NCBI RefSeq assembly: GCF_003002065.1
Contig: NZ_PVZG01000007.1
Coordinates: 124,001 to 188,000 of the forward strand
DNA: 64,000 nt
From: Pseudosporangium ferrugineum
Lineage (GTDB): Bacteria > Actinomycetota > Actinomycetes > Mycobacteriales > Micromonosporaceae
Reading direction: 5' to 3'
Part shown: in pieces, positions 30,490 to 38,429 of the stretch
Layout of the letters: each line of letters opens with the position of its first letter
How positions within the stretch are numbered: the first letter of the stretch is position 1
Position numbers and translations under genes: made by a program
The notes under the pieces: model-generated
Told to the model about the DNA's origin: nothing
The model's database searches: none
Seen by the model: the letters and a program-made list of their open reading frames with translations, nothing else

Positions 30490-31331
30490 TCGAATCCGCC
30501 GTTGATCAGGCCGAGACGGACCAGCTCCGTCAGCGGCTCCAGCACGTTGACCGCGCCGAACCCGACCCACAGCGGGCGCTCGTCGTCGCGCCGGGCGCGG
30601 GCCGGCTCGACCAGCGGCACGGGATGCGTGGCCGCCAGCACCTCGGCCACGTCGGCCACCTCGCCGCCGTCCACCGCGACCCCGGTCGCGACCAGCACGT
30701 TGAGGAAGCCGTGGTGGGTGAAGCCGGTCTCCGGGTCGGTGTGCCGCAGCGCGTGCCGCAGGCCGGCGGCGAACTTGAACGTCAGGTCGCGGTCCCGGCA
30801 CGCGCAGATGACCGCGGCCAGCTCGACGGGGGTGGGGAACAGCTCGGCGGCCAGCCCGCCGACCCGGAACTTGGGCCGGATCGACGTCCCGCCGGCGCGC
30901 ACCTCGGCGAGGGTGTCGAGGGCGGCCAGCAGGCCCCAGCTCAGCGGGATCTCGGCGTACACCTGAAGGTCCTGCTCGTCGGCGGCGAGGCCGCGCAGCG
31001 CGCCCAGGCCCGGCTGCGGGTCCTCGCCGCGCCGGGCCACCAGGGCCTCGACCTGGGTCACGGCGGCGCCGGCGGCGCGCAGCTTGGCGACGGCGGCGGG
31101 CAGGGCGGCGATGGCGCCGTCGTTGATCACCCCGACCGGCAGACCGCGCGGCGGCGGGTCGAGATGCACGAACGACGAGGGTACGAGCAGCGGCCCCAGC
31201 AGCGGGGCGTACCAGGCGGAGCGGTGCCGCCGATGGGCCGCCACGGCCTCGCCCGCGGCGACGGCGCCGGGCGGGAGCACGGACGCGTCGTCCACGAGCC
31301 CGGCGAACAGCGGCGGCACCAGCGTTGACAC
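30486..31331 (-). CDS. Conserved protein of unknown function coupled to fahA
   Basis: A 281-residue protein, probably starting at GTG 31331. It has no signal peptide or membrane helix. Recognisable blocks are FAGLVDDASVLPPG near the N-terminus, LQVYAEIPLSW, SIRPKFRVGGLAAELFPTP, FKFAAGLRHALRHTDPETGF followed by THHGFLNVLVA, and WVGFGAVN near the end. Charged and His-rich blocks set in alternating strand/helix patterns suggest a barrel-like enzyme. I know similar sequences only as uncharacterised actinobacterial proteins. It sits between hmgA (divergent) and fahA (4-bp overlap), exactly where a maleylacetoacetate isomerase would be expected. No glutathione-type isomerase is seen in the window. 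A role in homogentisate breakdown is inferred; catalysis is unproven. Confidence 0.8.
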   Translation of the reverse strand: MSTLVPPLFAGLVDDASVLPPGAVAAGEAVAAHRRHRSAWYAPLLGPLLVPSSFVHLDPPPRGLPVGVINDGAIAALPAAVAKLRAAGAAVTQVEALVARRGEDPQPGLGALRGLAADEQDLQVYAEIPLSWGLLAALDTLAEVRAGGTSIRPKFRVGGLAAELFPTPVELAAVICACRDRDLTFKFAAGLRHALRHTDPETGFTHHGFLNVLVATGVAVDGGEVADVAEVLAATHPVPLVEPARARRDDERPLWVGFGAVNVLEPLTELVRLGLINGGFE

Positions 31332-31364
31332 GAATACTGAACCTAATGGACGCTTCGAGAGCCG

Positions 31365-31385
31365 GACAACACCGTCCGTATTGTC
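31365..31385. promoter_or_regulatory. Imperfect palindrome between hmgA and the fahA operon
   Basis: A 21-bp dyad with arms GACAA (31365-31369) and TTGTC (31381-31385), and matching AC/GT and G/C positions inside, so 16 of 20 outer positions are symmetric. It lies in the 78-bp gap between the divergent starts at 31331 and 31410, a good position for a shared operator. Confidence 0.5.
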
Positions 31386-31409
31386 AGTTTCCAAGGGGTG
31401 GTGGCAACG

Positions 31410-32564
31410 ATGCCGTACTACCGCAGCGTCGGGGAGATCCCCCGTAAGCGGCACACCCAGTTCCGCCGGCCGGACGGCGGACTCTACGCGGAGGAGCTCA
31501 TGGGGCAGGAGGGCTTCTCGGCCGACTCCTCCCTGCTCTACCACCGGTACGCACCCACCGCGATCGCCTCCGCCGAGCTGTACGAGCCGCCGGCGTTCCG
31601 GCAGGCCCCGAACCTGCCGCTGAAGCCGAGACACCTGCGGACGCACAAGCTCGACACCGGCCCGGTGGACGCGGTCCTGGGCCGGCACCCGCTGCTCGCC
31701 AACGGCGACGTGCGGATCGGGTACGTGGTGGCGGACCGCCCGTCGCCGCTGTACCGGGACGCGGTCGGCGACGAGTGCCTGTACGTCGAGGATGGCACGG
31801 CGACGATCGAGACCACCTTCGGCTCGCTCGACGTCGGCACCGGCGACTACGTGATCATCCCGACCTCGGTGGTGCACCGGATCGTCCCCGACGGCCCGGT
31901 ACGCCTGCTGACGATCGAGGCGACGGGTCACATCGGGCCGCCGAAGCGCTACCTGTCGGTGCGGGGGCAGTTCCTGGAGCACTCGCCGTACTGCGAGCGC
32001 GACGTCCGCGGCCCGTCGGCCCCGTTGCAGGTCGAGGGCGAGAACGTCGAGGTGTACGTCAAGCACCGGGCCGGCTGGACCCGTCACGTGTACGCCCACC
32101 ACCCGTTCGACGTGGTCGGCTGGGACGGCTGCCTCTACCCGTGGGCGTTCTCGATCCACGACTTCGAGCCGATCACCGGCCGGCTGCACCAGCCGCCGCC
32201 GGTGCATCAGACGTTCGAGGGCCCCAACTTCGTGGTCTGCTCGTTCGTGCCCCGCAAGGTCGACTATCACCCGCTGGCGATCCCGGTGCCGTACAACCAC
32301 CACAACGTCGACTCGGACGAGATGATGTTCTACACCGGCGGCAACTACGAGGCCCGCCGCGGCTCGGGCATCGAGCAGGGCTCCATCTCGCTGCACCCGT
32401 CCGGCTTCACGCACGGCCCGCAGCCGGGCGCGGTCGAGCGCGCGATCGGCGCGGAGGCCTTCGACGAACTGGCGGTCATGGTCGACACGTTCCGCCCGCT
32501 CGACCTCTGCGACGCCGCCCTGGCCGTGGAGGACACGGCCTACGCCTGGACCTGGAACAGGTAG
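31410..32564 (+). CDS. hmgA: Homogentisate 1,2-dioxygenase
   Basis: A 384-residue Fe(II) ring-cleaving dioxygenase that turns homogentisate into maleylacetoacetate. It starts MPYYRSVGEIPRKRHTQFR. The C-terminal half holds the metal and substrate region: VHQTFEGPNFVVCSFVPRK, PYNHHNVDSDEMMFYTGG (His and Glu ligands) and SLHPSGFTHGPQPG (last His). The upstream GTGs at 31398 and 31401 are in frame, but the ATG at 31410 has better placed GGGG sequence before it. It is divergent from the fahA operon. A long inverted repeat follows the gene. Confidence 0.95.
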   Translation: MPYYRSVGEIPRKRHTQFRRPDGGLYAEELMGQEGFSADSSLLYHRYAPTAIASAELYEPPAFRQAPNLPLKPRHLRTHKLDTGPVDAVLGRHPLLANGDVRIGYVVADRPSPLYRDAVGDECLYVEDGTATIETTFGSLDVGTGDYVIIPTSVVHRIVPDGPVRLLTIEATGHIGPPKRYLSVRGQFLEHSPYCERDVRGPSAPLQVEGENVEVYVKHRAGWTRHVYAHHPFDVVGWDGCLYPWAFSIHDFEPITGRLHQPPPVHQTFEGPNFVVCSFVPRKVDYHPLAIPVPYNHHNVDSDEMMFYTGGNYEARRGSGIEQGSISLHPSGFTHGPQPGAVERAIGAEAFDELAVMVDTFRPLDLCDAALAVEDTAYAWTWNR

Positions 32565-32620
32565 GGGGAAGGCGGGGAACTGCGCCTCCCCGCCTCCGGG
32601 CTCCGGGCTGGACCAAAGTC

Positions 32621-32718
32621 GGATTGCGCCGTCGTTGTCGAGGGCGCCGAAAACGACAAGGCGTTCTTTGCCGTGGTCGTTTTCGGTGACCTCGACAACG
32701 ACCCAAAGGGCGCAATCC
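32621..32718. repeat. 98-nt inverted-repeat structure with three nested stems
   Basis: Outer stem: GGATTGCGCC (32621-32630) with GGCGCAATCC (32709-32718). Middle stem: 12 bp, 32631-32642 with 32691-32702. Inner stem: CCGAAAACGAC (32647-32657) with GTCGTTTTCGG (32676-32686), closing an 18-nt loop. All 33 paired positions are perfect; the arms are separated only by short bulges. It sits between the convergent hmgA and chitosanase genes. It may be a bidirectional terminator, a MITE-like element or a structured RNA; the sequence does not decide. Confidence 0.8.
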
Positions 32719-32736
32719 CCACCGAACGAAGTGAGG

Positions 32737-33939
32737 TCAATTGATACGGAAGGGCTCGCCGTAGACGGCGAAGTCGAGCGGGGTGTTCAGGTCGAGGTTG
32801 CCGTTGCGGAGGAAGACCCGTTGGGCGGTGTCCACCCGGGAGGTGTCCGAGTGGGCCTCCTCCTTCTTCATCTCGATCACACGCTCGTCCAGGAACGCGT
32901 TGAGCCAGGTCGTCTCGTTGCCGCCCTGGGCCGGGGGCTTGGCCCGCTGGAGCGCGCGGCTGCGGATCTGGCGCATGCCCTCGTAGCCGTGCATGACGGC
33001 CGCGTCGTAGTAGGCGAACTGGCCGAGGGCGCGGACGCCGTCGTTCTTGCCGTCCCGCACCGACGGGTTGAAGTAGACGCGGTCGCGCTCCGACTCCTGG
33101 GCTGCCTGGAAGGTCGCGTCGCCGGCGGCCGTACGCCAGTCCCGGGTGAAGTTGGGGTCGAGCCCGGCGTGCGAGTCGGTGCCGTTGACGCTGCGCAGCG
33201 CGGGCAGGTACTTGGCCAACACGTTGCCGGGCTTGGTGGCCGTGTACGCCTCCACCAGCTCGAGCATGTCGCCCGTGCCGGAGCAGAAGCCGATGATGCC
33301 GGCGGTGTAGCCGCGGCCGTCGCCGATGTCCTCGATGTAGGAGAACTGGGCCCGCCAGTCCAGCGACGAGTTCTCGGCGGCCGAGACGATCTGCATCGCC
33401 ACGTCCTTCTTCGCCGGGTTGTCCAGGTTGGTGCCGGCCGGGGTGGTCGGCGTGGTCGAGCCGCCCGGCAGCGTCCACTGCTGGTTGGCCCCGGCGTTGC
33501 AGCTCCAGATCTGTAGCTGGGTGCCGTTGGCCGAATTGCCCGCCGGCACGTCCAGGCACTTGCCGGAGCCGGTGTTGACCAGGGCGCTGCCGGAGCCGGT
33601 GGTCCACTTCTGGGCGCCGGTGCCGTTGCAGTCGTACAGCTGGATCTTCGCGCCGTCCGCGGTGGACGCGGCCGTGACGTCCAGGCACTTGCCGAGCGCC
33701 CGCAGCGAGCCGTCGGAGTTGCCGACGGTCCAGATCTGGGCGTTGGTGCCGTTGCAGTCGTAGAGCTGGATCGCGGTGCCGTTCGCGGTGGACGCGGCGG
33801 CGACGTCGACGCACTTGCCGGCGAGGCCCTTGACCGGGCCGGCCGAGGCGGCGCTGGCGGGCAGGAGCCCGTAGGCGACGGCGGCTGCGGGGACCAGCAC
33901 ACCGCCCAGGGCATACGCGATCGTTCGCTTGCGGATCAT
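32737..33939 (-). CDS. csnA: Secreted GH46 chitosanase with N-terminal ricin-type lectin domain
   Basis: A 400-residue exported endo-chitosanase that cuts chitosan into glucosamine oligomers. Signal peptide residues 1-32; ricin B-type lectin at about 35-157 with three repeats ending in Q-W (NAQIW, GAQKW, NQQW); Thr/Pro linker; and GH46 catalytic domain from about residue 172. The segment AENSSLDW...YIEDIGDGRGYTAG is nearly identical to Streptomyces N174 chitosanase. The acid is E189 and the general base D207, matching E22 and D40 there. The ribosome binding site GAGGAG precedes the ATG. It is divergent from csnR. A ricin module on GH46 is uncommon compared with the bare Streptomyces enzyme. 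Confidence 0.94.
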   Translation of the reverse strand: MIRKRTIAYALGGVLVPAAAVAYGLLPASAASAGPVKGLAGKCVDVAAASTANGTAIQLYDCNGTNAQIWTVGNSDGSLRALGKCLDVTAASTADGAKIQLYDCNGTGAQKWTTGSGSALVNTGSGKCLDVPAGNSANGTQLQIWSCNAGANQQWTLPGGSTTPTTPAGTNLDNPAKKDVAMQIVSAAENSSLDWRAQFSYIEDIGDGRGYTAGIIGFCSGTGDMLELVEAYTATKPGNVLAKYLPALRSVNGTDSHAGLDPNFTRDWRTAAGDATFQAAQESERDRVYFNPSVRDGKNDGVRALGQFAYYDAAVMHGYEGMRQIRSRALQRAKPPAQGGNETTWLNAFLDERVIEMKKEEAHSDTSRVDTAQRVFLRNGNLDLNTPLDFAVYGEPFRIN

Positions 33940-34006
33940 GGCGCTCCTCGTGGGGGATGGAGGGGGATGGGCGCACAGAGGGGTACATCGATGGCGATGA
34001 GTCGTC

Positions 34007-34035
34007 ACGCTAGGTCAGTTAAAGTGATTAATCAA
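34007..34035 (-). promoter_or_regulatory. Predicted csnA promoter with overlapping palindrome
   Basis: On the minus strand TTGATT (34030-34035) and TAGCGT (34007-34012) are separated by 17 bp. The perfect palindrome TGATTAATCA at 34025-34034 covers the -35 element, a repressor-like position. CsnR is the obvious candidate binder, by inference. Confidence 0.5.
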
Positions 34036-34047
34036 TAGGCCCGGGCC

Positions 34048-34105
34048 TTGACGTGCGCGGCCACCGGTTTTACGGTCCAGCTAATTGTTAGCCAGATTGC
34101 CAATC
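34048..34105 (+). promoter_or_regulatory. Predicted csnR promoter and two palindromes at the start point
   Basis: TTGACG (34048-34053), 17-bp spacer, TACGGT (34071-34076). Directly downstream are two odd-length palindromes, GCTAATTGTTAGC (34080-34092, arms GCTAA/TTAGC) and GATTGCCAATC (34095-34105, arms GATTG/CAATC). Their place at and after the start point fits autorepression by CsnR. Confidence 0.55.
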
Positions 34106-34120
34106 ACGTCGGAGGCCCCG

Positions 34121-35308
34121 GTGACACGCCTGGCGGGTTCGTCCAAGCTGCTTCGCGCCATGAACGCGAGCGCGGCGCTCGCCCACCTGCTCGACGCCGG
34201 CGGCCTCACCCGGGCCGACCTGCGCCGGCTCACCGAGCTCTCGACGCCGACGATCTCCGAGGTGCTGCGCCGGCTCACCGAGGCCGGCCTGGTGACGGTC
34301 GTCGGCTATCACAGCGGACGCCCGGGGCCCAACGCGGAGATCTACGCGGCGAACCCGGACGCAGCGTACGCCGCGGCGGTGTCCGTGCGTGACATCGGCA
34401 CCAGCGGAGCCCCCTCCGTCGTCGCCGCCCTCGCCGACCTGACCGGCACCGAGCGCGCCCGCATCGAGCGACGCGTCGACTTCCTGCACACCGATCCCAA
34501 GACCGCCCTGATCGACGTCGTCGCGGAGCTGCGCGAGACGGCCGGGGTGGCGGCCGAGGGCATCCACCACGTCCAGCTCGGCGTCGCCGGCTCGTACGAC
34601 CCCCGCGCGGAGACCATCCGCCACGTCGACGTGCCCGGCTTCGCCCGCCCCGGCCTCGTCCCGGAGATCGCCGCGGCGCTCGCCACCCGCATCGGCGTCG
34701 ACAACGACGTCAACCTCGCCGCGGTAGCCGAACGCCGCCGCGGGGTGGCCACCGACGTCGACGGTTTCGCCCTGCTCTGGCTCGGCCAGGAGGGCCTGGG
34801 CCTCGCCATCGACATCGGCGGCACGCTGCTGCGCGGCGCCCGCGGCGGGGCCGGCGAGATCGGCTACATGCCGCTGTACGCCCCCGACTCGACCCACCGC
34901 AAGGTCGACCTCCAGGACCTCGTCGGCGGCGCGGCGGTGCTCGCGCTCGGCCGGGACCACGGCGTGCCCGGGCGTACGCCGCTCGAGGTCGTCACCGCCG
35001 CCGCGACGGAGCCGGACCGGGCCGGGGAGTTCTTTCCCCAGCTCGCCGACCGGATCGCGGTCGGCCTCGCCGCCGTCATCGCCGTGCTCGACCCGTCGCT
35101 CGTGGTCCTCGCGGGCCCGGTCGCGCAGGCCGGCGGGGAGACCCTGCTCGCGGCCGTGACGACGGCGGTGCGCCGCGCCGCCCCGCTGGAGAGCACCATC
35201 GCCGTCACGACCATCGACGACGACGCGGTCCTGCTCGGCGCCCTCGACGCCGGGCTCACCGCCGTCCGTGAGGCGCTCATCGCCTCGATCCGCGACAACC
35301 AGGCCTGA
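34121..35308 (+). CDS. csnR: ROK-family transcriptional regulator, CsnR-like
   Basis: A 395-residue regulator starting at GTG 34121 behind GGAGG. A winged helix at about residues 10-65 (GGLTRADLRRLTELSTPTISEVLRRLTEAG) precedes the ROK sugar-sensing fold (HVQLGVAGSYDPR, GVDNDVNLAAVAERR, GGAGEIGYMPLY). The zinc-binding CxCGxxGC motif of ROK kinases is replaced by VDLQDLVGG, so it is not a kinase. In Streptomyces, CsnR represses the chitosanase gene and the csnR-K operon. Here it is first gene of the same operon and divergent from the chitosanase. Confidence 0.88.
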   Translation: MTRLAGSSKLLRAMNASAALAHLLDAGGLTRADLRRLTELSTPTISEVLRRLTEAGLVTVVGYHSGRPGPNAEIYAANPDAAYAAAVSVRDIGTSGAPSVVAALADLTGTERARIERRVDFLHTDPKTALIDVVAELRETAGVAAEGIHHVQLGVAGSYDPRAETIRHVDVPGFARPGLVPEIAAALATRIGVDNDVNLAAVAERRRGVATDVDGFALLWLGQEGLGLAIDIGGTLLRGARGGAGEIGYMPLYAPDSTHRKVDLQDLVGGAAVLALGRDHGVPGRTPLEVVTAAATEPDRAGEFFPQLADRIAVGLAAVIAVLDPSLVVLAGPVAQAGGETLLAAVTTAVRRAAPLESTIAVTTIDDDAVLLGALDAGLTAVREALIASIRDNQA

Positions 35309-35340
35309 TCCCCCGCACCGCCCCGCCGAGAGGACCCCCA

Positions 35341-36666
35341 GTGAACAAGCGGATACCCCCTGCCCGGAAAACGGTCATCGCCGCGGCCGCGGCGCTGCTG
35401 GTGACCGCCGCCTGCACCCCCGCGCCCAAGGAACAGAAGATCGCCGACCCGGGTACGGAGGTGTCCGGCAGCGTCGAGCTGTGGCACTTCTTCACCGAGC
35501 GGGAGGCGGCGGCCATCGACACCGTCGTCAAGGAGTTCGAGAACGCCCACCCCAAGATCCGGGTGACCGTGAAGGCCGGCCAGGACGACTCGAAGATGAC
35601 CCAGGCGATCGGCGCGGGCAACGGCCCGGACATCGGCCTGTCGTACTCCACCGACATCGTCGGCAAGTTCTGCTCGTCCGGGGCGTGGGTGGACCTGTCC
35701 GCGTACCTCAAGCGGGACAACGTCGACGTCAACCAGCTCAACGCGACCACCCGGCAGTACACCGAGTTCGGCGGCAAGCGCTGCGCGATGCCGTTCCTCG
35801 CCGACGCGTACGGGCTCTTCTACAACCGGGACCTGTTCACGCGGGCCGGCCTCGCCGGGCCGCCGAAGACCCTGGCGGAGCTCACCGACTACGCCAAGAA
35901 GCTGACGGTGAAGAACCCGGACGGGTCCCTCAAGACCGTCGGGTTCCTGCCGCTCTTCGACTTCTACGAGAACGCCGGCGCGCACCTCGCCCCGGCCGTC
36001 GGCGCGAAGTGGCTGACCCCCGACGGCAAGTCCGCGGTCGGCACGGACCCCGCCTGGAAGACGTTGCTGACCTGGCAGAAGGACCTCGTCGACTGGTACG
36101 GCTACGAGAACCTCCGCACGTTCCGGGCCGGCCTGGGCGACGAGTTCAGCGCGGACAACGCCTTCCAGAAGGGCAAGGTCGCGATGAACGTGGACGCGGA
36201 ATACCGCCTCGCGTTCGTCAAGGACCAGGCGCCGACGCTGAAGTACGGCGTCGCGCCCATCCCGGCGAGCGACCCGGCCCACTACGGCGGCGGCTACGTC
36301 ACCGGCAACATCGTCGGCATCTCCAAGAACGCGAAGAACCCCGAGGCGGCCTGGGAGCTCATCAAGTACCTGACCACGAACGACGCCACCATCGTCAAGC
36401 TGGCGAACTCGCTCAAGAACATCCCGACGACCACGAAGTCGTTCACCGATCCGGCGCTGGCGGCCGACCCCGACTTCAAGACCTTCATGGACATCTTCGC
36501 CAACCCGAACTCGTCGACCACGCCGCCGTCCTCGTCGGGCCCGGCGTACCAGGAGACGTTCCAGACGTTCCTCACGAACTGGCAGGCCGGCAAGGTCAAG
36601 GACCTCGACGCCGGTCTCGCCGACGCGGACAAGCAGATCAACAGCGTGATGACGCTGGGCGGCTGA
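35341..36666 (+). CDS. csnE: Family 1 extracellular solute-binding lipoprotein (glucosamine oligosaccharide importer)
   Basis: A 441-residue binding protein with lipobox LVTAAC (Cys25), so tethered to the outside of the membrane. The two-lobe family 1 pattern is clear: SVELWHFFTEREAAAI at the start, GPDIGLSYSTDIVG, ADAYGLFYNRDLF, and late GNIVGISKNAKNPEAAWELIKYL. By synteny with the Streptomyces csn operon it should capture chitosan oligomers made by CsnA. GTG start at 35341, 33 bp after csnR. Confidence 0.88.
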   Translation: MNKRIPPARKTVIAAAAALLVTAACTPAPKEQKIADPGTEVSGSVELWHFFTEREAAAIDTVVKEFENAHPKIRVTVKAGQDDSKMTQAIGAGNGPDIGLSYSTDIVGKFCSSGAWVDLSAYLKRDNVDVNQLNATTRQYTEFGGKRCAMPFLADAYGLFYNRDLFTRAGLAGPPKTLAELTDYAKKLTVKNPDGSLKTVGFLPLFDFYENAGAHLAPAVGAKWLTPDGKSAVGTDPAWKTLLTWQKDLVDWYGYENLRTFRAGLGDEFSADNAFQKGKVAMNVDAEYRLAFVKDQAPTLKYGVAPIPASDPAHYGGGYVTGNIVGISKNAKNPEAAWELIKYLTTNDATIVKLANSLKNIPTTTKSFTDPALAADPDFKTFMDIFANPNSSTTPPSSSGPAYQETFQTFLTNWQAGKVKDLDAGLADADKQINSVMTLGG

Positions 36667-36669
36667 CCC

Positions 36670-37587
36670 GTGCGGCTCCGGCGGAACCTGACCACCCTGT
36701 CCTTCCTGGCGCCCGCGCTGGTCGGCATCGCGGTGTTCTTCCTCTACCCGTTGCTGTCCGCGGTGTACTTCTCGTTCACCAAGTTCGACCTGCTCACCGT
36801 GCCGCGGTGGGTCGGGCCGGCGAACTACCGGCGGATGGCCGAGGACCCGTTCCTGCTCCAGTCCATCCGCAACACGCTGTGGATGGTCGTGGTCTTCGTG
36901 CCCGTACGCATCATCGGCGCGATCGGCCTGTCGATGCTGCTCACCCAGCTCAAGCGGGGTGCCGGGTTCTTCCGGACGATCTTCTACCTGCCCGCGCTCG
37001 CCCCGCCGGTCGCGGCCACCATCGCCTTCGTCTACCTGCTCAAGCCCGGCACCGGCCCGGTCAACACCGCCCTGGGCCACCTGGGCATCGAGGGGCCGCT
37101 CTGGTTCAACTCGCCGGAGTGGGCCAAGCCGTCGCTGGTGCTGCTCGGCCTCTGGGGCATCGGCGACATCATGATCATCTTTCTGGCGGCGGTGCTGGGC
37201 GTGTCACCCAGCCTCTACGAGGCGGCCTCGCTCGACGGCGCCAACGCCTGGCACCGCTTCCGCTACGTGACCCTGCCGTCGATCCGCCCGGTCATCCTCT
37301 TCGCCGCGGTCACCGGCGTGATCTACACCCTCCAGTACTTCGACCAGGCCGCGGTCGCCGGCTCGATCGCCAGCGGGCAGGCGGTCACCGGCGGCGGCAT
37401 CTCCACGTCCTTCGGCTACCCCGAGGGCTCCACCTTCACCTACCCGCTCTGGCTCTACACGGCCGGCTTCCGCTACAACGCGCTCGGCTACGCGAACGCC
37501 ATGGCCGTCGCGCTGTTCGTGGTCGCGCTCGCGGTGACCGTGATCCTGCTCCGCCGCTCCAAGGCGTTCTCCGGGGAGGACCAATGA
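36670..37587 (+). CDS. csnF: ABC sugar permease, MalF/UgpA type
   Basis: A 305-residue inner-membrane permease with six predicted helices. The EAA loop that docks the ATPase is seen as YEAASLDGANAWHRFRYVTLP. The N-terminus has a long first helix (FLAPALVGIAVFFLYPLLSAVYFSF), typical of the MalF-side subunit. It begins three bases after the binding-protein stop and overlaps csnG by ATGA. Confidence 0.9.
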   Translation: MRLRRNLTTLSFLAPALVGIAVFFLYPLLSAVYFSFTKFDLLTVPRWVGPANYRRMAEDPFLLQSIRNTLWMVVVFVPVRIIGAIGLSMLLTQLKRGAGFFRTIFYLPALAPPVAATIAFVYLLKPGTGPVNTALGHLGIEGPLWFNSPEWAKPSLVLLGLWGIGDIMIIFLAAVLGVSPSLYEAASLDGANAWHRFRYVTLPSIRPVILFAAVTGVIYTLQYFDQAAVAGSIASGQAVTGGGISTSFGYPEGSTFTYPLWLYTAGFRYNALGYANAMAVALFVVALAVTVILLRRSKAFSGEDQ

Positions 37588-38429
37588 CAACCCCGCGACG
37601 GGTACGCCGCCAGCACCGTCTCGCGTGGATCGCCCGGCACAGCCTCGCCATCGTGCTGGCCATCATGTTCGTCACCCCGGTGGTCTACCTGTTCCTGATC
37701 TCGGTGATGACCAGCAACCAGGCGCTGACCAGCGACTACTGGCCGGACACCTGGCACTTCGAGAACTACGTACGGGTCTTCGAGACGACCCCGCTGCCGC
37801 GTTACCTGCTCAACACCGTCATCTACGCGGTGCTGGCCACGCTGTTCATGCTGCTGTCCAGCGTGCCGGCCGCGTACGCCCTGGCCAAGCTCAGGTTCCG
37901 CGGCCGCAACGCGCTGTTCCTGACCGTCATCTGCGTCATGATGCTGCCGCCGCAGGTGGTGACCGTCCCCCTCTACCTCATGTGGGCCCGGTACGGCCTG
38001 ACCGGCTCGCTCGCCCCGCTGATCATCCCGATGCTCTTCGGCGACGCGTTCTGCATCTTCCTGCTGCGGCAGTTCCTGCTCACCATCCCGTCCGACTATC
38101 TGGACGCGGCCCGGGTCGACGGCTGCGGCGAGTGGCGCACTCTCCTGCGGGTCGTGCTGCCGATGGCCCGGCCGGGCATCGCGGCCGCCGCCCTGTTCCA
38201 GTTCTTCTACGCCTGGAACGACTACTACGGCCCGCTGCTCTACACGAGCGAGAACGAGAACGCCTGGACGCTGTCCCTGGGTCTCGCCTCGTTCCACGGT
38301 GTCCATCACGTCGACTGGAACCTGGTCACCGCCGCCACGGTGCTGGCCATGGCCCCGATCGTCGTCGTGTTCTTCTTCGCCCAGAAGGCCTTCGTCCAGG
38401 GCGTCACACTCACGGGAGTCAAAGGGTGA
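37584..38429 (+). CDS. csnG: ABC sugar permease, MalG/UgpE type
   Basis: A 281-residue permease, partner of csnF. The EAA loop reads LDAARVDGCGEWRTLLRVVLP and six hydrophobic helices are spaced as in MalG. The ATG at 37584 overlaps the csnF stop and its own stop overlaps the csnH GTG (GTGA). No ATPase gene follows, so an external ATPase such as MsiK is required. Confidence 0.9.
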   Translation: MTTPRRVRRQHRLAWIARHSLAIVLAIMFVTPVVYLFLISVMTSNQALTSDYWPDTWHFENYVRVFETTPLPRYLLNTVIYAVLATLFMLLSSVPAAYALAKLRFRGRNALFLTVICVMMLPPQVVTVPLYLMWARYGLTGSLAPLIIPMLFGDAFCIFLLRQFLLTIPSDYLDAARVDGCGEWRTLLRVVLPMARPGIAAAALFQFFYAWNDYYGPLLYTSENENAWTLSLGLASFHGVHHVDWNLVTAATVLAMAPIVVVFFFAQKAFVQGVTLTGVKG

